From: Rhizobium oryziradicis
GTDB lineage: Bacteria > Pseudomonadota > Alphaproteobacteria > Rhizobiales > Rhizobiaceae
Length of the DNA: 64,000 nucleotides
Reading direction: 5' to 3'
Assembly (NCBI RefSeq): GCF_001939045.1
Contig: NZ_MKIM01000028.1
Span: forward strand, 186,001-250,000
Positions 8,185-16,327 of the stretch are shown piece by piece. The stretch's first letter is position 1; each line of letters starts with the position of its first letter. A program made the position numbers and the translations under genes. The notes under the pieces were generated by a model that had not been told where the DNA came from, did not search any database, and saw only the letters and a list, made by a program, of their open reading frames with translations.

Positions 8185-9117
8185 TCACGCCGACAGCATC
8201 AGATCCATGTTCTGCACCGCAGCACCCGACGCACCCTTGCCGAGATTGTCGAGAAGCGCCACGAGATTGACGTGAGCACCACCCGTGGAGCCAAACACAA
8301 ACAGCTTCATCGTGTCCTTGCCCACCAACTCCTCGGCATCGACACGGCCAAGCTTGGCGCTGTCTTCGAGAGGTACGACAGTGACGATATTCTGACCAGC
8401 ATAATGGGCAACCAGTGCCGCATGGATGCTTTCCAGGCTGGCACCTTCGTTCAGGTTTTCGAGATGCAGCGGAACCTGTACGATCATGCCTTGCGGGAAA
8501 CGGCCAACGGAGGGTGAAAACAGCGGCGCACGATCCAGCAACCCGTGAATTTTCATTTCGGGCATATGCTTGTGCTTGAGGTTCAGGCCGTAGAGGAAGT
8601 TATTGGCAGTCATGTGCTCAGGATGGTTCACATCTTCCATCTGGGCAATCATTTGCTTGCCGCCGCCGGTGTAGCCGGAGACTGCGTTGACCGTGACCGG
8701 ATAACCATCAGGCAAAATGCCAGCAGCACGCAAAGGCCGGATTAGCGAAACAGCGCCCGTTGGATAGCAGCCCGGATTGGCAACGCAACGCGCAGAGCGG
8801 ATTTTATCGGCCTGATCCTTGTCCATTTCTGCAAAGCCATAGGCCCAATCAGGAGCTATGCGAAAGGCGGTCGAGGTGTCGATAATCCGCACATTGTTGT
8901 TGCCAGCCACCATGGAGACAGCCTCTTTCGAAGCATCGTCCGGCAGGCACAAAATCGCGATATCGGCGCTGTTGAGCATGTCTTCGCGCATGGCCGCATT
9001 GCGGCGCTCGGCTTCGGGAATTGACAGCCATTCGACATCGCGGCGGTCGGCGGTGCGGCTGCGGATTTGCAGGCCGGTGGTGCCGTGTTCGCCATCAATG
9101 AAGATCTTCGCTGTCAT
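8185..9117 (-). CDS. argC: N-acetyl-gamma-glutamyl-phosphate reductase, type 2
   Basis: 310 residues. It reduces N-acetylglutamyl phosphate to the semialdehyde with NADPH, the third step of arginine synthesis. The N-terminus is the shortened Rossmann motif of ArgC type 2 ([18 protein letters not shown]). The catalytic cysteine is Cys117 in ANPGCYPTG, followed by the substrate-binding [10 protein letters not shown] and a HMPEM histidine motif. The length fits type 2 (about 310), not the 330-350 of type 1. The APH-like gene follows after 4 bases. About 90 bases upstream separate it from agmatinase on the same strand. Confidence 0.95.
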   Translation of the reverse strand: MTAKIFIDGEHGTTGLQIRSRTADRRDVEWLSIPEAERRNAAMREDMLNSADIAILCLPDDASKEAVSMVAGNNNVRIIDTSTAFRIAPDWAYGFAEMDKDQADKIRSARCVANPGCYPTGAVSLIRPLRAAGILPDGYPVTVNAVSGYTGGGKQMIAQMEDVNHPEHMTANNFLYGLNLKHKHMPEMKIHGLLDRAPLFSPSVGRFPQGMIVQVPLHLENLNEGASLESIHAALVAHYAGQNIVTVVPLEDSAKLGRVDAEELVGKDTMKLFVFGSTGGAHVNLVALLDNLGKGASGAAVQNMDLMLSA

Positions 9118-9208
9118 TTTAGCCTCTCTTTTCAGGGGTTTGTCCGCTTTTGCGGATTCAATCCTGCAATCTGTTGAATCAATCTGTGAACATTACGGTT
9201 TGTGAACG

Positions 9209-10156
9209 TTACCGGGCAAGCCGCTCGGCGCGTAGGCCCAGCATATACATGGCTACCGTTGCCCCTGCAATGGCGGTGATATCGGCATGGTCATAGGCCG
9301 GGGCCACTTCGACAACATCCGCTCCTCTTATGTCGAGCGCATGAAGGTTTTGCAAAACGGAGAGAATTTTTGAACTGGACGGCCCTCCTGCCACCGGCGT
9401 TCCCGTGCCGGGTGCAAAGGCGGGATCAAGGCAATCGATATCAAAAGTCAAATAGGCGGGTTTGCCAGCCGTATGCTCCAGAATCAGCGCAGCAATTTCG
9501 GCTGCCCGCATCTCTTCCACTTGATGGCCGTAAACGATGCGCAGTCCGCAATCATCCGGCGCGTGGGTGCGAATGCCGATCTGGATGGAATGGTTGGGAT
9601 CAATCAGACCTTCACGCACCGCGCGGCCCACAAACGAACCATGGTCAATCCGCTTGCCATCATCAAACCATGTGTCCTGATGGGCATCAAACTGCACCAG
9701 CGCCAGAGGACCATGCTTGGCGACATGAGCTTTCAGCAAAGGCCATGTGATGAAATGGTCCCCGCCCAGCGTGAGCAGAAAATTGGTCTTTGAGAGAATA
9801 TGCGCCGCTTCCGTCTCGATGGTTGCGGGCGTGTCCCAATGGTTGCCGTAGTCCAGACGGCAATCGCCGTAATCAATCGCGGGCATGGCCGCAAACAGAT
9901 CGCGCTCAAACGGATATTGCGGATCATTGTCAAAAATCGCCGAAGCACGCCGAATCGCCTGCGGCCCAAAGCGCGTGCCGGGCCGGTTGGAGGTGGCGGC
10001 GTCAAAGGGAATGCCCCAGACGACGGTATCGACCCCATCCAGAACCTTGGTGTAGCGCCTGCGCATGAACGACAGCACGCCCGCATAGGTGGGGTCCGTG
10101 GCCGCTGATGTCAGATCCAGGGCGGTAAAGGCGTGGTCGATGGATTTCTCTGCCAT
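9209..10156 (-). CDS. speB: Agmatinase / ureohydrolase
   Basis: About 315 residues of the arginase-agmatinase family, which hydrolyses agmatine to putrescine and urea at a two-manganese centre. Metal ligands sit in LTLGGDHFITWP, VQFDAHQDTWFDDG (a D-A-H-x-D motif) and FDIDCLDPAFAPGTGTP, all complete. The ATG at 10156 follows the stop of the upstream ABM gene by 2 bases. A GTG at 10162 would overlap that stop, so the two genes are coupled. Guanidinobutyrase or another guanidino-hydrolase activity cannot be excluded by sequence, since these paralogues share all metal ligands. Confidence 0.9.
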   Translation of the reverse strand: MAEKSIDHAFTALDLTSAATDPTYAGVLSFMRRRYTKVLDGVDTVVWGIPFDAATSNRPGTRFGPQAIRRASAIFDNDPQYPFERDLFAAMPAIDYGDCRLDYGNHWDTPATIETEAAHILSKTNFLLTLGGDHFITWPLLKAHVAKHGPLALVQFDAHQDTWFDDGKRIDHGSFVGRAVREGLIDPNHSIQIGIRTHAPDDCGLRIVYGHQVEEMRAAEIAALILEHTAGKPAYLTFDIDCLDPAFAPGTGTPVAGGPSSSKILSVLQNLHALDIRGADVVEVAPAYDHADITAIAGATVAMYMLGLRAERLAR

Positions 10157-10158
10157 AG

Positions 10159-10500
10159 TCACTGTTCCGTTTTATCGAAGCTGTAGGCGCGCTCAACCTT
10201 GGCAACCCGCACTTCATAATGACGATACCACTCAGTGCGACCTTGGCTTTGGGCGGCAAGGTGGTCAACCACTTTTTTCCAATTGCGGATCGATATCTCG
10301 TCTGCCCAATAGGAGTTTGTTATGCCAAAGCCATCTGCGCCCCGCGCCGATTCCACACCTAGAAAGCCCGGTTGCCGGCTGGCGAGATCCACCATGGCCT
10401 CAGCCATGTCTCCATAGCCATTGTCACCTTCGGTGCGGATCGATGAAAAACAGACGACATAATAAGGAGGTGCGGGAAGCGTGGCAAACGGCGAGGGCAT
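10159..10500 (-). CDS. Antibiotic biosynthesis monooxygenase (ABM) family protein
   Basis: 113 residues. The core (YYVVCFSSIRTEGDNGYGD ... QPGFLGVESARGADGFGIT ... SYWADEISIRNWKKVVDH ... WYRHYEVRVAKVERAY) is a dimeric ferredoxin-like ABM fold; SYWADEISIRNW is the typical family signature. Members act as cofactor-free oxygenases or heme-binding proteins, but many are uncharacterised. It is the first gene of a two-gene unit with speB, whose start touches its stop. It lies 144 bases downstream of the rpsI stop on the same strand, beyond an intrinsic terminator. I cannot assign a substrate. Confidence 0.75.
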   Translation of the reverse strand: MPSPFATLPAPPYYVVCFSSIRTEGDNGYGDMAEAMVDLASRQPGFLGVESARGADGFGITNSYWADEISIRNWKKVVDHLAAQSQGRTEWYRHYEVRVAKVERAYSFDKTEQ

Positions 10501-10590
10501 GGCAAAGCCTTTTCGATATGTTCCGTAAGTGTTCTCTCTTAGGCATCACGCGCGTGATAGACCAATTCAATTGCGTGATGATTTGAGAAC

Positions 10591-10620
10591 AAAAAAAGCG
10601 GAGCCGAGGCCCCGCTTTTC
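10591..10620 (-). terminator. Intrinsic terminator of rplM-rpsI
   Basis: On the minus strand a GC-rich stem (AGCGGGGCC with GGCTCCGCT, one G-T pair) is followed by seven T residues, 25-54 bases after the rpsI stop. Confidence 0.85.
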
Positions 10621-10644
10621 CAATTCCAAATTCCGAAAACGCGA

Positions 10645-11112
10645 TTAGCGCTTGGAGAACTGGAAAGAACGACGGGCTTTTGCCTTGCCGTACTTCTTAC
10701 GTTCAACAACGCGGCTGTCGCGGGTCAGGAAGCCACCCTTCTTCAGAACAGAGCGAAGGCCCGGCTCGAAGTAGGTGAGTGCCTTGGAAATGCCGTGACG
10801 AACAGCGCCAGCCTGGCCGGAAAGACCGCCACCGGTAACAGTTGCAACGATGTCGAACTGGTCAACGCGTGCAGCAGCAACGATTGGCTGCTTCAGAATC
10901 ATCTGAAGCACAGGGCGTGCGAAGTAAACAGGGAAATCGCGACCGTTTACGGTGATCTTGCCAGTGCCTGGCTTGACCCATACGCGAGCGATAGCGTTCT
11001 TGCGCTTGCCAGTCGCATAAGAGCGGCCTTGAGCGTCAACCTTGCGCACGTGAACTGGAGCAGAAGCTTCCTGTGCAGTGCCGAGATCCTTCAGGGAAGA
11101 GAGGTCAGCCAT
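10645..11112 (-). CDS. rpsI: 30S ribosomal protein S9
   Basis: 155 residues. The S9 core starts at about residue 28 ([20 protein letters not shown]) and ends with the conserved basic tail [13 protein letters not shown], whose last residues reach the P-site tRNA. The extra N-terminal 25-30 residues ([19 protein letters not shown]) are typical of alphaproteobacterial S9. It is second in the operon, 2 bases after the rplM stop. Confidence 0.98.
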   Translation of the reverse strand: MADLSSLKDLGTAQEASAPVHVRKVDAQGRSYATGKRKNAIARVWVKPGTGKITVNGRDFPVYFARPVLQMILKQPIVAAARVDQFDIVATVTGGGLSGQAGAVRHGISKALTYFEPGLRSVLKKGGFLTRDSRVVERKKYGKAKARRSFQFSKR

Positions 11113-11114
11113 AC

Positions 11115-11579
11115 TTAGGCGCTCCTTGTGTTCTTGCTGTTCAGCGATGCCACGTCGAGAGCGACAGGCTGCTGGGCTTCGTGTGGGTGGTTCGAGCCTG
11201 CATAAACGCGCAGGTTCTTCATCTGGCGACGGCCAAGCGGACCACGTGGGATCATGCGCTCAACAGCCTTTTCAAGAACGCGCTCAGGGAAGCGGCCTTC
11301 AATGATCTGGCGCGCTGTGCGCTCCTTGATGCCACCCGGATAGCCGGTGTGCCAGAAGTAAGTCTTGTCAGAATATTTCTTGCCGGTCAGAACAACCTTC
11401 TCGGCATTGATAACGATGACATTGTCACCATCGTCAACGTGCTGGGTGTAGGTTGCTTTGTGCTTGCCGCGCAGGCGGGTTGCAATGATGGTGGCGAGGC
11501 GACCAACAACGAGGCCTTCGGCGTCGATGATGATCCACTTCTTCTCCACCTCGGCGGGCTTCTGAACGAAGGTAGACAT
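11115..11579 (-). CDS. rplM: 50S ribosomal protein L13
   Basis: 154 residues from the ATG at 11579. A longer frame to 11687 reads into the leader and begins with unrelated sequence. L13 marks: [52 protein letters not shown], and [22 protein letters not shown]. The standard L13-S9 pairing is kept. The roughly 140-base leader between the predicted transcription start and the ATG could host autoregulation of the ribosomal operon, but I recognise no known element. Confidence 0.98.
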   Translation of the reverse strand: MSTFVQKPAEVEKKWIIIDAEGLVVGRLATIIATRLRGKHKATYTQHVDDGDNVIVINAEKVVLTGKKYSDKTYFWHTGYPGGIKERTARQIIEGRFPERVLEKAVERMIPRGPLGRRQMKNLRVYAGSNHPHEAQQPVALDVASLNSKNTRSA

Positions 11580-11716
11580 AGGGTTCACTTTCTCTTGGTC
11601 CCTTCCGGCCCGACCATTGCTGATATGCGCCATTGGGAGCGTTTTTTGTTGCTTGTTTTTGTAAGGAATGTCCGCACAAAAAAACAAACGGAGCCAATGG
11701 CCCGTGTGCTGGCTGC

Positions 11717-11745
11717 CTTATAGTGGTGAGCGCGAAAATGGTCAA
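11717..11745 (-). promoter_or_regulatory. Sigma70 promoter of rplM-rpsI
   Basis: Minus strand: -35 TTGACC (11745-11740), 17-base spacer, -10 TATAAG (11722-11717). This is the clearest housekeeping promoter of the window, about 140 bases before the L13 start. Confidence 0.8.
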
Positions 11746-11836
11746 GATATGCATCTCTCGACGCTCTTTTGAATTTCCTTTATATTACAACGATTTAGTG
11801 TTGTGGTATTATTTTACCGCACATTGAGCGCCGCTT

Positions 11837-12268
11837 TTAGTGGGGCGGAATAGAATAAGTGGCGGTTGCTTGTGCCACGGGTTCCTCAGAGCTGCCTTGA
11901 TGGATCAGCGCATCAACCACAGCCAGGCGCTTCCCCAGCTTTAAAATCCGGCAGTCGCAATCGAGAGGGGCCTGTGTTGGAAGCCGCAGAAAATTGATGT
12001 TGAGGTTGGTGGTGACCACCATCGGAATTGGCCCGACCTGCGCCATGATGGCAATCCAGCAGCCAACATCGGCCAATGTGAACAAGGCGGGGCCTGAGAC
12101 CGTGCCACCCGGCCGCAAATGGCGTGTGCCAGGATCAAGTTGCATGGTGGCGGTGCCTGTCCCGATTTTTGTCACCCTGTAGTGCTGCCCATCGTTTTGA
12201 AGCTGGGGAAAATGGGTATCAAGAAAAACGCTGATTGCGTCCATTGTCATGACGGGGTGGTTCGGCAT
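11837..12268 (-). CDS. PaaI-family hotdog thioesterase
   Basis: 143 residues of the PaaI/4HBT hotdog fold. The central helix carries LRPGGTVSGPALFTLADVGCWIAI, where the PaaI-type catalytic acidic residue sits (Asp in LADVG). The following strand is VVTTNLNINFLRLP. Such enzymes hydrolyse acyl- or aryl-CoA esters in the cytoplasm; the acyl group is not predictable. It is a single gene, followed on the same strand by the rplM promoter region. The frame starts at 12268, and an in-frame ATG 6 codons later (MTMDAI segment) is possible. Confidence 0.8.
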   Translation of the reverse strand: MPNHPVMTMDAISVFLDTHFPQLQNDGQHYRVTKIGTGTATMQLDPGTRHLRPGGTVSGPALFTLADVGCWIAIMAQVGPIPMVVTTNLNINFLRLPTQAPLDCDCRILKLGKRLAVVDALIHQGSSEEPVAQATATYSIPPH

Positions 12269-12600
12269 TCGCTCATCCTTATGCGTGGCTGTGCTATTCT
12301 GACCACATCACCTTCTTTGCCGCAAAGCTAATTTTTTAAAAAGGGATCTGCACGTTTAAGGCGTGATTTTACTGTCCGGTTTTTGATCAATATCGTGTAT
12401 GCGCCAAATACATCTTATGGTGGGAATGTTGCGACATTCCAATCCGCAAACGGAGCAGAATTTCGGATGTTTGGCGGCAAGACGCCACAGACTTTGGTCT
12501 CATTTTACGCCAAAATATCCTGTTCACATGCCCGTGAAGAGAGGCTGGAGCCAATTGGAATTGTTTGTCTTTCTCAATTTGTTGTTGCTAAAGTACGATT

Positions 12601-12625
12601 GAACAAAAAGTGAACATACGCGAAC
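12601..12625. promoter_or_regulatory. LexA-like box, GAAC-N7-GAAC with a third GAAC
   Basis: GAAC at 12601-12604, seven bases, GAAC at 12612-12615, six bases, and another GAAC at 12622-12625. GAAC-N7-GAAC is the known direct-repeat operator of alphaproteobacterial LexA. No obvious SOS gene lies directly beside it, so the target is unclear. Confidence 0.45.
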
Positions 12626-12649
12626 AAAAAAAGAATAAAAAATTGGCGT

Positions 12650-12669
12650 GTGACTTGTGTCACTTTTTT
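12650..12669 (+). terminator. Short hairpin followed by T-run
   Basis: GTGAC-TTGT-GTCAC followed by six T residues. This is a weak intrinsic-terminator shape on the plus strand with no gene upstream that I can support. It might close a short non-coding transcript. Confidence 0.3.
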
Positions 12670-12699
12670 AAATCGCAGCGGGTGTTTTTTGCTCTTCGT

Positions 12700-12713
12700 T
12701 GGTAGCGCTATCA
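12700..12713. promoter_or_regulatory. LacI/GalR-type operator candidate
   Basis: TGGTAGCGCTATCA, an almost perfect 14-bp palindrome around AGCGCT, fits the TGNNAGCGCTNNCA pattern of LacI-family operators. No sugar operon or LacI regulator is visible nearby. Confidence 0.3.
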
Positions 12714-12901
12714 AGAGGGTGGGATATTTCAATCGATTTAATTTATTCGTCAACCGGCCTTAAAAATCGATGACATAATATACTAATAAACCAAATGATT
12801 GCATTTTTGGATGCACTTCTGCACGGCCGGGCAAAGGTAAATGCTGGGTTGCTGCGATAAAACGTTAGGCTTTTCTTATGTAATTGAGAGGAGTATTCTG
12901 T

Positions 12902-12949
12902 ATGTCTCTGAACAAGAGGCGTGATCGCACAGAATGCCATCCTGAATAA
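12902..12949 (+). CDS. Possible 15-codon leader peptide
   Basis: An ATG at 12902 is preceded by AGGAG at 8 bases and opens 15 codons (MSLNKRRDRTECHPE). It ends 30 bases before the CoA-binding protein gene. The ribosome site is good, but the product has no recognisable family. It may be a leader peptide or chance. Confidence 0.25.
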   Translation: MSLNKRRDRTECHPE

Positions 12950-12979
12950 TTGATCACAATTGACTGGGAGGACGATACC

Positions 12980-13435
12980 ATGGATCACAACAACTACAGC
13001 GATGCCTTCTTGCGCAAGGTTCTGCAGCAAACGCGCACTGTTGCGCTGGTGGGCATATCACCGCGTGATGACCGGCCAAGTCACTGGGTGCTCGGCTTTT
13101 TGCTCGGCAAGCGCTACAAGGTTTTCCCGGTTAATCCTCATATTGCCGGCCAAACCATTCTTGGGCGTCAGGTTTATGCCCGTCTGAGCGATATTCCAGA
13201 AGCGATAGATCTGGTTGATGTTTTTCGCCAGAGCGATGCCTTTTCCGACGTGGTTGACGAGATGCTGGCACTGCCAGTTCGGCCAAAGGCAATTTGGGGC
13301 CAATTGGGTGTCAGAGATGATGCGGCTGCCGCAAGAGCAGAAGCTGCAGGCCTTGAAGTGGTGATGAACCGCGCCTTGGTGGCTGAATATCCTTTGGTGT
13401 ACGAGGCAACCCATCCCTCTCACAGTGCTGCGTGA
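12980..13435 (+). CDS. CoA-binding (YccU-like) protein
   Basis: 151 residues from the ATG at 12980; GGGAGG lies 12 bases upstream. It is a Rossmann-type CoA-binding domain alone: TVALVGISPRDDRPSHWVLGFLLGKRYKVFPVNP, then a DIPEAIDLVDVFRQSD strand-loop and WGQLGVRDDAAAARAEAAGLEVVMNRALVAEYP. These match the YccU/CoA_binding_2 family, whose cellular role is not established. A paralogue starts at 14017. The two share the same ordered motifs (PSH-V--FLLG--Y-V-PVNP; DIPE--D--DVFR; W-QLGVRDD-AA--AEAAG---VMNR), so this is an old tandem duplication. The last residues (TEHPS-like tail) differ. Confidence 0.8.
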   Translation: MDHNNYSDAFLRKVLQQTRTVALVGISPRDDRPSHWVLGFLLGKRYKVFPVNPHIAGQTILGRQVYARLSDIPEAIDLVDVFRQSDAFSDVVDEMLALPVRPKAIWGQLGVRDDAAAARAEAAGLEVVMNRALVAEYPLVYEATHPSHSAA

Positions 13436-13495
13436 TCAGGCGGTTTGCAGCTTGAAGACCTCAGCCGCGAGGTGAATGGGTCACGAGGCTCTGCG

Positions 13496-13840
13496 TCATA
13501 ACGAGTTGTGCGGAATGAAGTTTGGCCAGTTCCCATCAAGATTGCTGATGGGCTGGCAATTCAGCACCGGGCAGCGAAGATTATCCTTGGTCGGCACAAT
13601 GGCGCGCTCGGCATATTCATCATAATCGCAAGACTGGCTGTTGCGCACGTAGCGATCATAGAGCGTCATTCCGCTGACGCGCTTGGAGGGGTGGCGAAAG
13701 ATAGCGGCCCCTTGATCGCGCAGGATCTGTCTTGCGTCTTCGCAGTTTAATGTTGTCACATTATATCTGTTGATCGCCAGTGCATTGCTCGTGCTGAGCG
13801 CTATTCCAAGGCAGATCATTGTCCCCATAAGCGGCTTCAT
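13496..13840 (-). CDS. Small secreted protein, unknown function
   Basis: 114 residues from the ATG at 13840, with GGAGA 8 bases before it. A Sec signal peptide of about 22 residues ends near SNALA. The mature part is about 90 residues with four cysteines (NCEDAR, SCDYDEY, RCPVLNC), probably forming disulfides in the periplasm. A FRHPSKRVSGMTLYDRYV stretch is basic and aromatic. I do not assign a family with confidence. It lies antisense between the two CoA-binding paralogues, which suggests insertion or rearrangement after their duplication. Confidence 0.65.
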   Translation of the reverse strand: MKPLMGTMICLGIALSTSNALAINRYNVTTLNCEDARQILRDQGAAIFRHPSKRVSGMTLYDRYVRNSQSCDYDEYAERAIVPTKDNLRCPVLNCQPISNLDGNWPNFIPHNSL

Positions 13841-14016
13841 CACAATTTCTCCGTTGCGTGTGCGCCATTTGCGCACGTTGTCAGTCTCATCACCTATCTC
13901 TATATATCTTGGGCGATACCAGACCACTTTCAATGTGGCCATAGTCAATAATGTGTGACGGCCAATCGTGTTGACGGGATGGTTTGAGATCACCGGGAGT
14001 GGAGGAGGCGTTGAAA

Positions 14017-14454
14017 ATGCAGCATGATAATTATGATAGCCAATACCTGCGGGATATTTTAACGCAAGTGAAGGTGATTGCGCTGACGGGTGCCTCGCCC
14101 AATCCGCAGCGTCCCAGCCATGATGTCATGCGTTTTCTGCTCGGGCGTGGCTACAGGGTTATTCCCGTCAACCCAGGACAGGCAGGCAAGCAGATCTTGG
14201 GGCAGGTGGTCTATGCGCGACTGGCCGATATTCCCGAACCGGTGGATATGATTGATGTGTTTCGCGCCAGCGAATATCTTGATGGTGTTGTTGACGAAGC
14301 TCTGGCGCTAGACCCAAAACCATCCGTTGTCTGGTCGCAGTTGGGCGTGCGCGATGATTCCGCAGCGCTAAAGGCGGAAGCCGCTGGCATAAAAATGGTG
14401 ATGAACCGCTGCCCGGCCATTGAACATCCAAGGTTGATCGGCTGGGGTGAGTAG
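14017..14454 (+). CDS. CoA-binding (YccU-like) protein, second copy
   Basis: 145 residues from the ATG at 14017, with a very strong GGAGGAGG 8 bases before it. Domain and motifs are as in the copy at 12980: KVIALTGASPNPQRPSHDVMRFLLGRGYRVIPVNP, ADIPEPVDMIDVFRASE, WSQLGVRDDSAALKAEAAG, and MNRCPAIEHPRL. The C-terminal MNRCPAIEHPRL is the common family ending, whereas the first copy has MNRALVAEYP, so this copy looks like the more canonical one. It lies 228 bases upstream of metY on the same strand. Cotranscription is possible but not shown. Confidence 0.82.
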   Translation: MQHDNYDSQYLRDILTQVKVIALTGASPNPQRPSHDVMRFLLGRGYRVIPVNPGQAGKQILGQVVYARLADIPEPVDMIDVFRASEYLDGVVDEALALDPKPSVVWSQLGVRDDSAALKAEAAGIKMVMNRCPAIEHPRLIGWGE

Positions 14455-14630
14455 AATGATTTTCGCCAATTGCGAAACGGCTTGAAACAAACCCATCTTA
14501 TTCCTGTGTTTGCACCTGTTTGTCGCCTTGCAATTGACGATGAAGATCAAGAAAATCCCTGTTTGAAAGCCTTTACTGCGACCTCAGCGCGTTTGATAAA
14601 ATGTGCGGGGCTGGGACGGCAAATTTCTCA

Positions 14631-14654
14631 GATCAGAGAATGAATGCTCTGATC
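14631..14654 (+). promoter_or_regulatory. Perfect hairpin in metY leader
   Basis: GATCAGAG and CTCTGATC form an 8-bp perfect stem with an 8-base loop, 28 bases before the metY ATG. No T-run follows, so it is more likely an operator or translation-control hairpin than a terminator. It does not fit SAM-II. Confidence 0.35.
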
Positions 14655-14682
14655 GCTCAATTATAATTTAGGGAGGAATATC

Positions 14683-15966
14683 ATGTCGAACAATAGTCCG
14701 GGTTTTGCAACGCTCGCGGTTCATGCTGGTGCGCAGCCAGATCCGACCACTGGTGCGCGCACCACGCCGATTTATCAAACCACGGCCTATGTGTTTGAAG
14801 ATGCGGACCACGCCGCAGCCCTGTTTGGCCTCAAGCAATTCGGCAATATTTATACCCGCATCATGAATCCCACGCAGGGTGTGCTGGAAGAGCGCGTGGC
14901 AGCCCTGGAGGGCGGCACGGCGGCTTTGGCTGTTGCCTCCGGCCATGCGGCGCAAATGCTGGTGTTTCACACCTTGATGCAGTCTGGGGATAATTTTGTT
15001 GCTGCCAAAAAGCTCTATGGCGGCTCAATCAATCAATTTGGTCATGCGTTTAGCAATTTCGGCTGGCAAGTGCGCTGGGCTGATACGGATGAGCCGGAGA
15101 GCTTTGCTGCGCAAATTGATGACCGCACACGGGCTATTTTCATTGAAAGTCTGGCAAACCCTGCTGGCAAGTTTGTGGATATCGCCGCCATTGCCGAGGT
15201 TGCGCGCCGCCATGGCCTGCCGCTGATTGTTGATAACACGATGGCAAGCCCTTATCTGGTGCGCCCTTTGGAACATGGTGCAGATATTGTTGTGCACTCT
15301 GCCACGAAATTCCTCGGCGGCCATGGCAATTCCATGGGCGGTATCATTGTTGATGGTGGCACATTTGATTGGTCGGCGTCGGGCAAGTTTACCACCCTGT
15401 CGCAGCCGCGTTCGGAATATGGCGGGGTGATCCTGCATGAGGCCTTTGGCAATATGGCCTTTGCCATTGCCTGCCGCGTGTTGGGCTTGCGCGATCTTGG
15501 ACCGGCCATCGCCCCCATGAATGCCTTTTTGCTGATTACCGGCATCGAAACCCTGCCGCTGCGCATGCAGCGCCATTGTGAAAACGCCTTCAAGGTTGCC
15601 AATTGGCTGAAAAATCATGAAAAAGTGGCCTGGGTTTCTTACGCAGGCTTGCCGGATGATCCGAACCACGCCTTGCAGCAGCGCTATGCGCCCAAGGGTG
15701 CAGGTGCCGTCTTCACCTTTGGCGTCAAGGGTGGCTATGCCGCTGGCAAGGCGCTGGTGGAAGGGCTACAGCTGTTTTCGCATCTGGCCAATATTGGCGA
15801 TACCCGCTCTCTGGTCATTCACCCGGCATCGACCACCCATGCGCAATTGTCGCCGGAGCAACAGGTGGCAGCCGGTGCCGGGCCGGATGTGGTGCGTCTG
15901 TCGGTTGGCATCGAAGATGCTGAAGACATTATCGCTGATCTGGAACAGGCACTCGCGAAAGCGTGA
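14683..15966 (+). CDS. metY: O-acetylhomoserine sulfhydrylase (aminocarboxypropyltransferase)
   Basis: 427 residues of the Cys/Met-metabolism PLP enzyme family. It makes homocysteine from O-acetylhomoserine and sulfide. Marks: [24 protein letters not shown] at the N-terminus, [29 protein letters not shown], and the PLP lysine Lys209 in [12 protein letters not shown]. The length of about 425 and the insert near 300 ([15 protein letters not shown]) favour MetY over shorter cystathionine enzymes. GGGAGG lies 8 bases before the ATG. The cupin gene follows after 12 bases, probably as one transcript. Confidence 0.92.
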   Translation: MSNNSPGFATLAVHAGAQPDPTTGARTTPIYQTTAYVFEDADHAAALFGLKQFGNIYTRIMNPTQGVLEERVAALEGGTAALAVASGHAAQMLVFHTLMQSGDNFVAAKKLYGGSINQFGHAFSNFGWQVRWADTDEPESFAAQIDDRTRAIFIESLANPAGKFVDIAAIAEVARRHGLPLIVDNTMASPYLVRPLEHGADIVVHSATKFLGGHGNSMGGIIVDGGTFDWSASGKFTTLSQPRSEYGGVILHEAFGNMAFAIACRVLGLRDLGPAIAPMNAFLLITGIETLPLRMQRHCENAFKVANWLKNHEKVAWVSYAGLPDDPNHALQQRYAPKGAGAVFTFGVKGGYAAGKALVEGLQLFSHLANIGDTRSLVIHPASTTHAQLSPEQQVAAGAGPDVVRLSVGIEDAEDIIADLEQALAKA

Positions 15967-15978
15967 CGGGAGAACACT

Positions 15979-16323
15979 ATGTCCAAGGCACTCGGCTTTG
16001 ATCTCTCAACGGTTGAGCCGGAAGAGGGCGCACCGGCACCGGAAAGAGTGTTGGAGGGCGATCCGCGTTTTCTGACCTGGAATCTTGAGGATGCCGGCAA
16101 CGGCCTCTATGCCGGGGTGTGGCAATCCACCCCCGGCACATGGCGTGTATCCTATGATGAATGGGAGTATTTCTCCATTCTCGAAGGGCATTCGATTCTG
16201 ACGGAGGAGGGCGGTCAACCTGTGCATCTGCGCGCTGGCGATCGCATGATCATCCGGCCCGGCTTTCAGGGCATCTGGCAAGTGGTTGAAACCACCCGCA
16301 AGGATTATGTCGTGCGGTTGTAA
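15979..16323 (+). CDS. Cupin_3 domain protein
   Basis: 114 residues forming one cupin barrel of the DUF861/Cupin_3 type: LYAGVWQSTPGTWRVSYDEWEYFSILEGHSILTEEGGQPVHLRAGDRMIIRPGFQGIWQVVETTRKDY. Relatives include the barrel of ureidoglycine aminohydrolase. The usual metal-binding histidines of motif 1 are replaced (SYDEWEYFSILEG), so it may bind no metal. It is cotranscribed with metY on spacing grounds. Function unknown. Confidence 0.75.
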   Translation: MSKALGFDLSTVEPEEGAPAPERVLEGDPRFLTWNLEDAGNGLYAGVWQSTPGTWRVSYDEWEYFSILEGHSILTEEGGQPVHLRAGDRMIIRPGFQGIWQVVETTRKDYVVRL

Positions 16324-16327
16324 TACC

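Larger units (their letters stand above)
12269..12901. other. AT-rich intergenic region with several regulatory-site candidates
   Basis: 633 bases without a gene I can support. Short open frames at 12383-12613 lack ribosome sites and family resemblance. The stretch holds a LexA-like direct repeat (12601-12615), a short hairpin with a T-run (12650-12669) and a LacI-type palindrome (12700-12713). Composition is more AT-rich than the flanking genes. Confidence 0.5.

Noticed and set aside
12383-12613. 76-codon plus-strand frame before the LexA-like box
   Set aside because: No ribosome site, no recognisable domain, overlapping alternative frames of similar length.
14455-14682. SAM-II riboswitch before metY
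   Set aside because: The conserved SAM-II core and pseudoknot sequence are not present in this leader.
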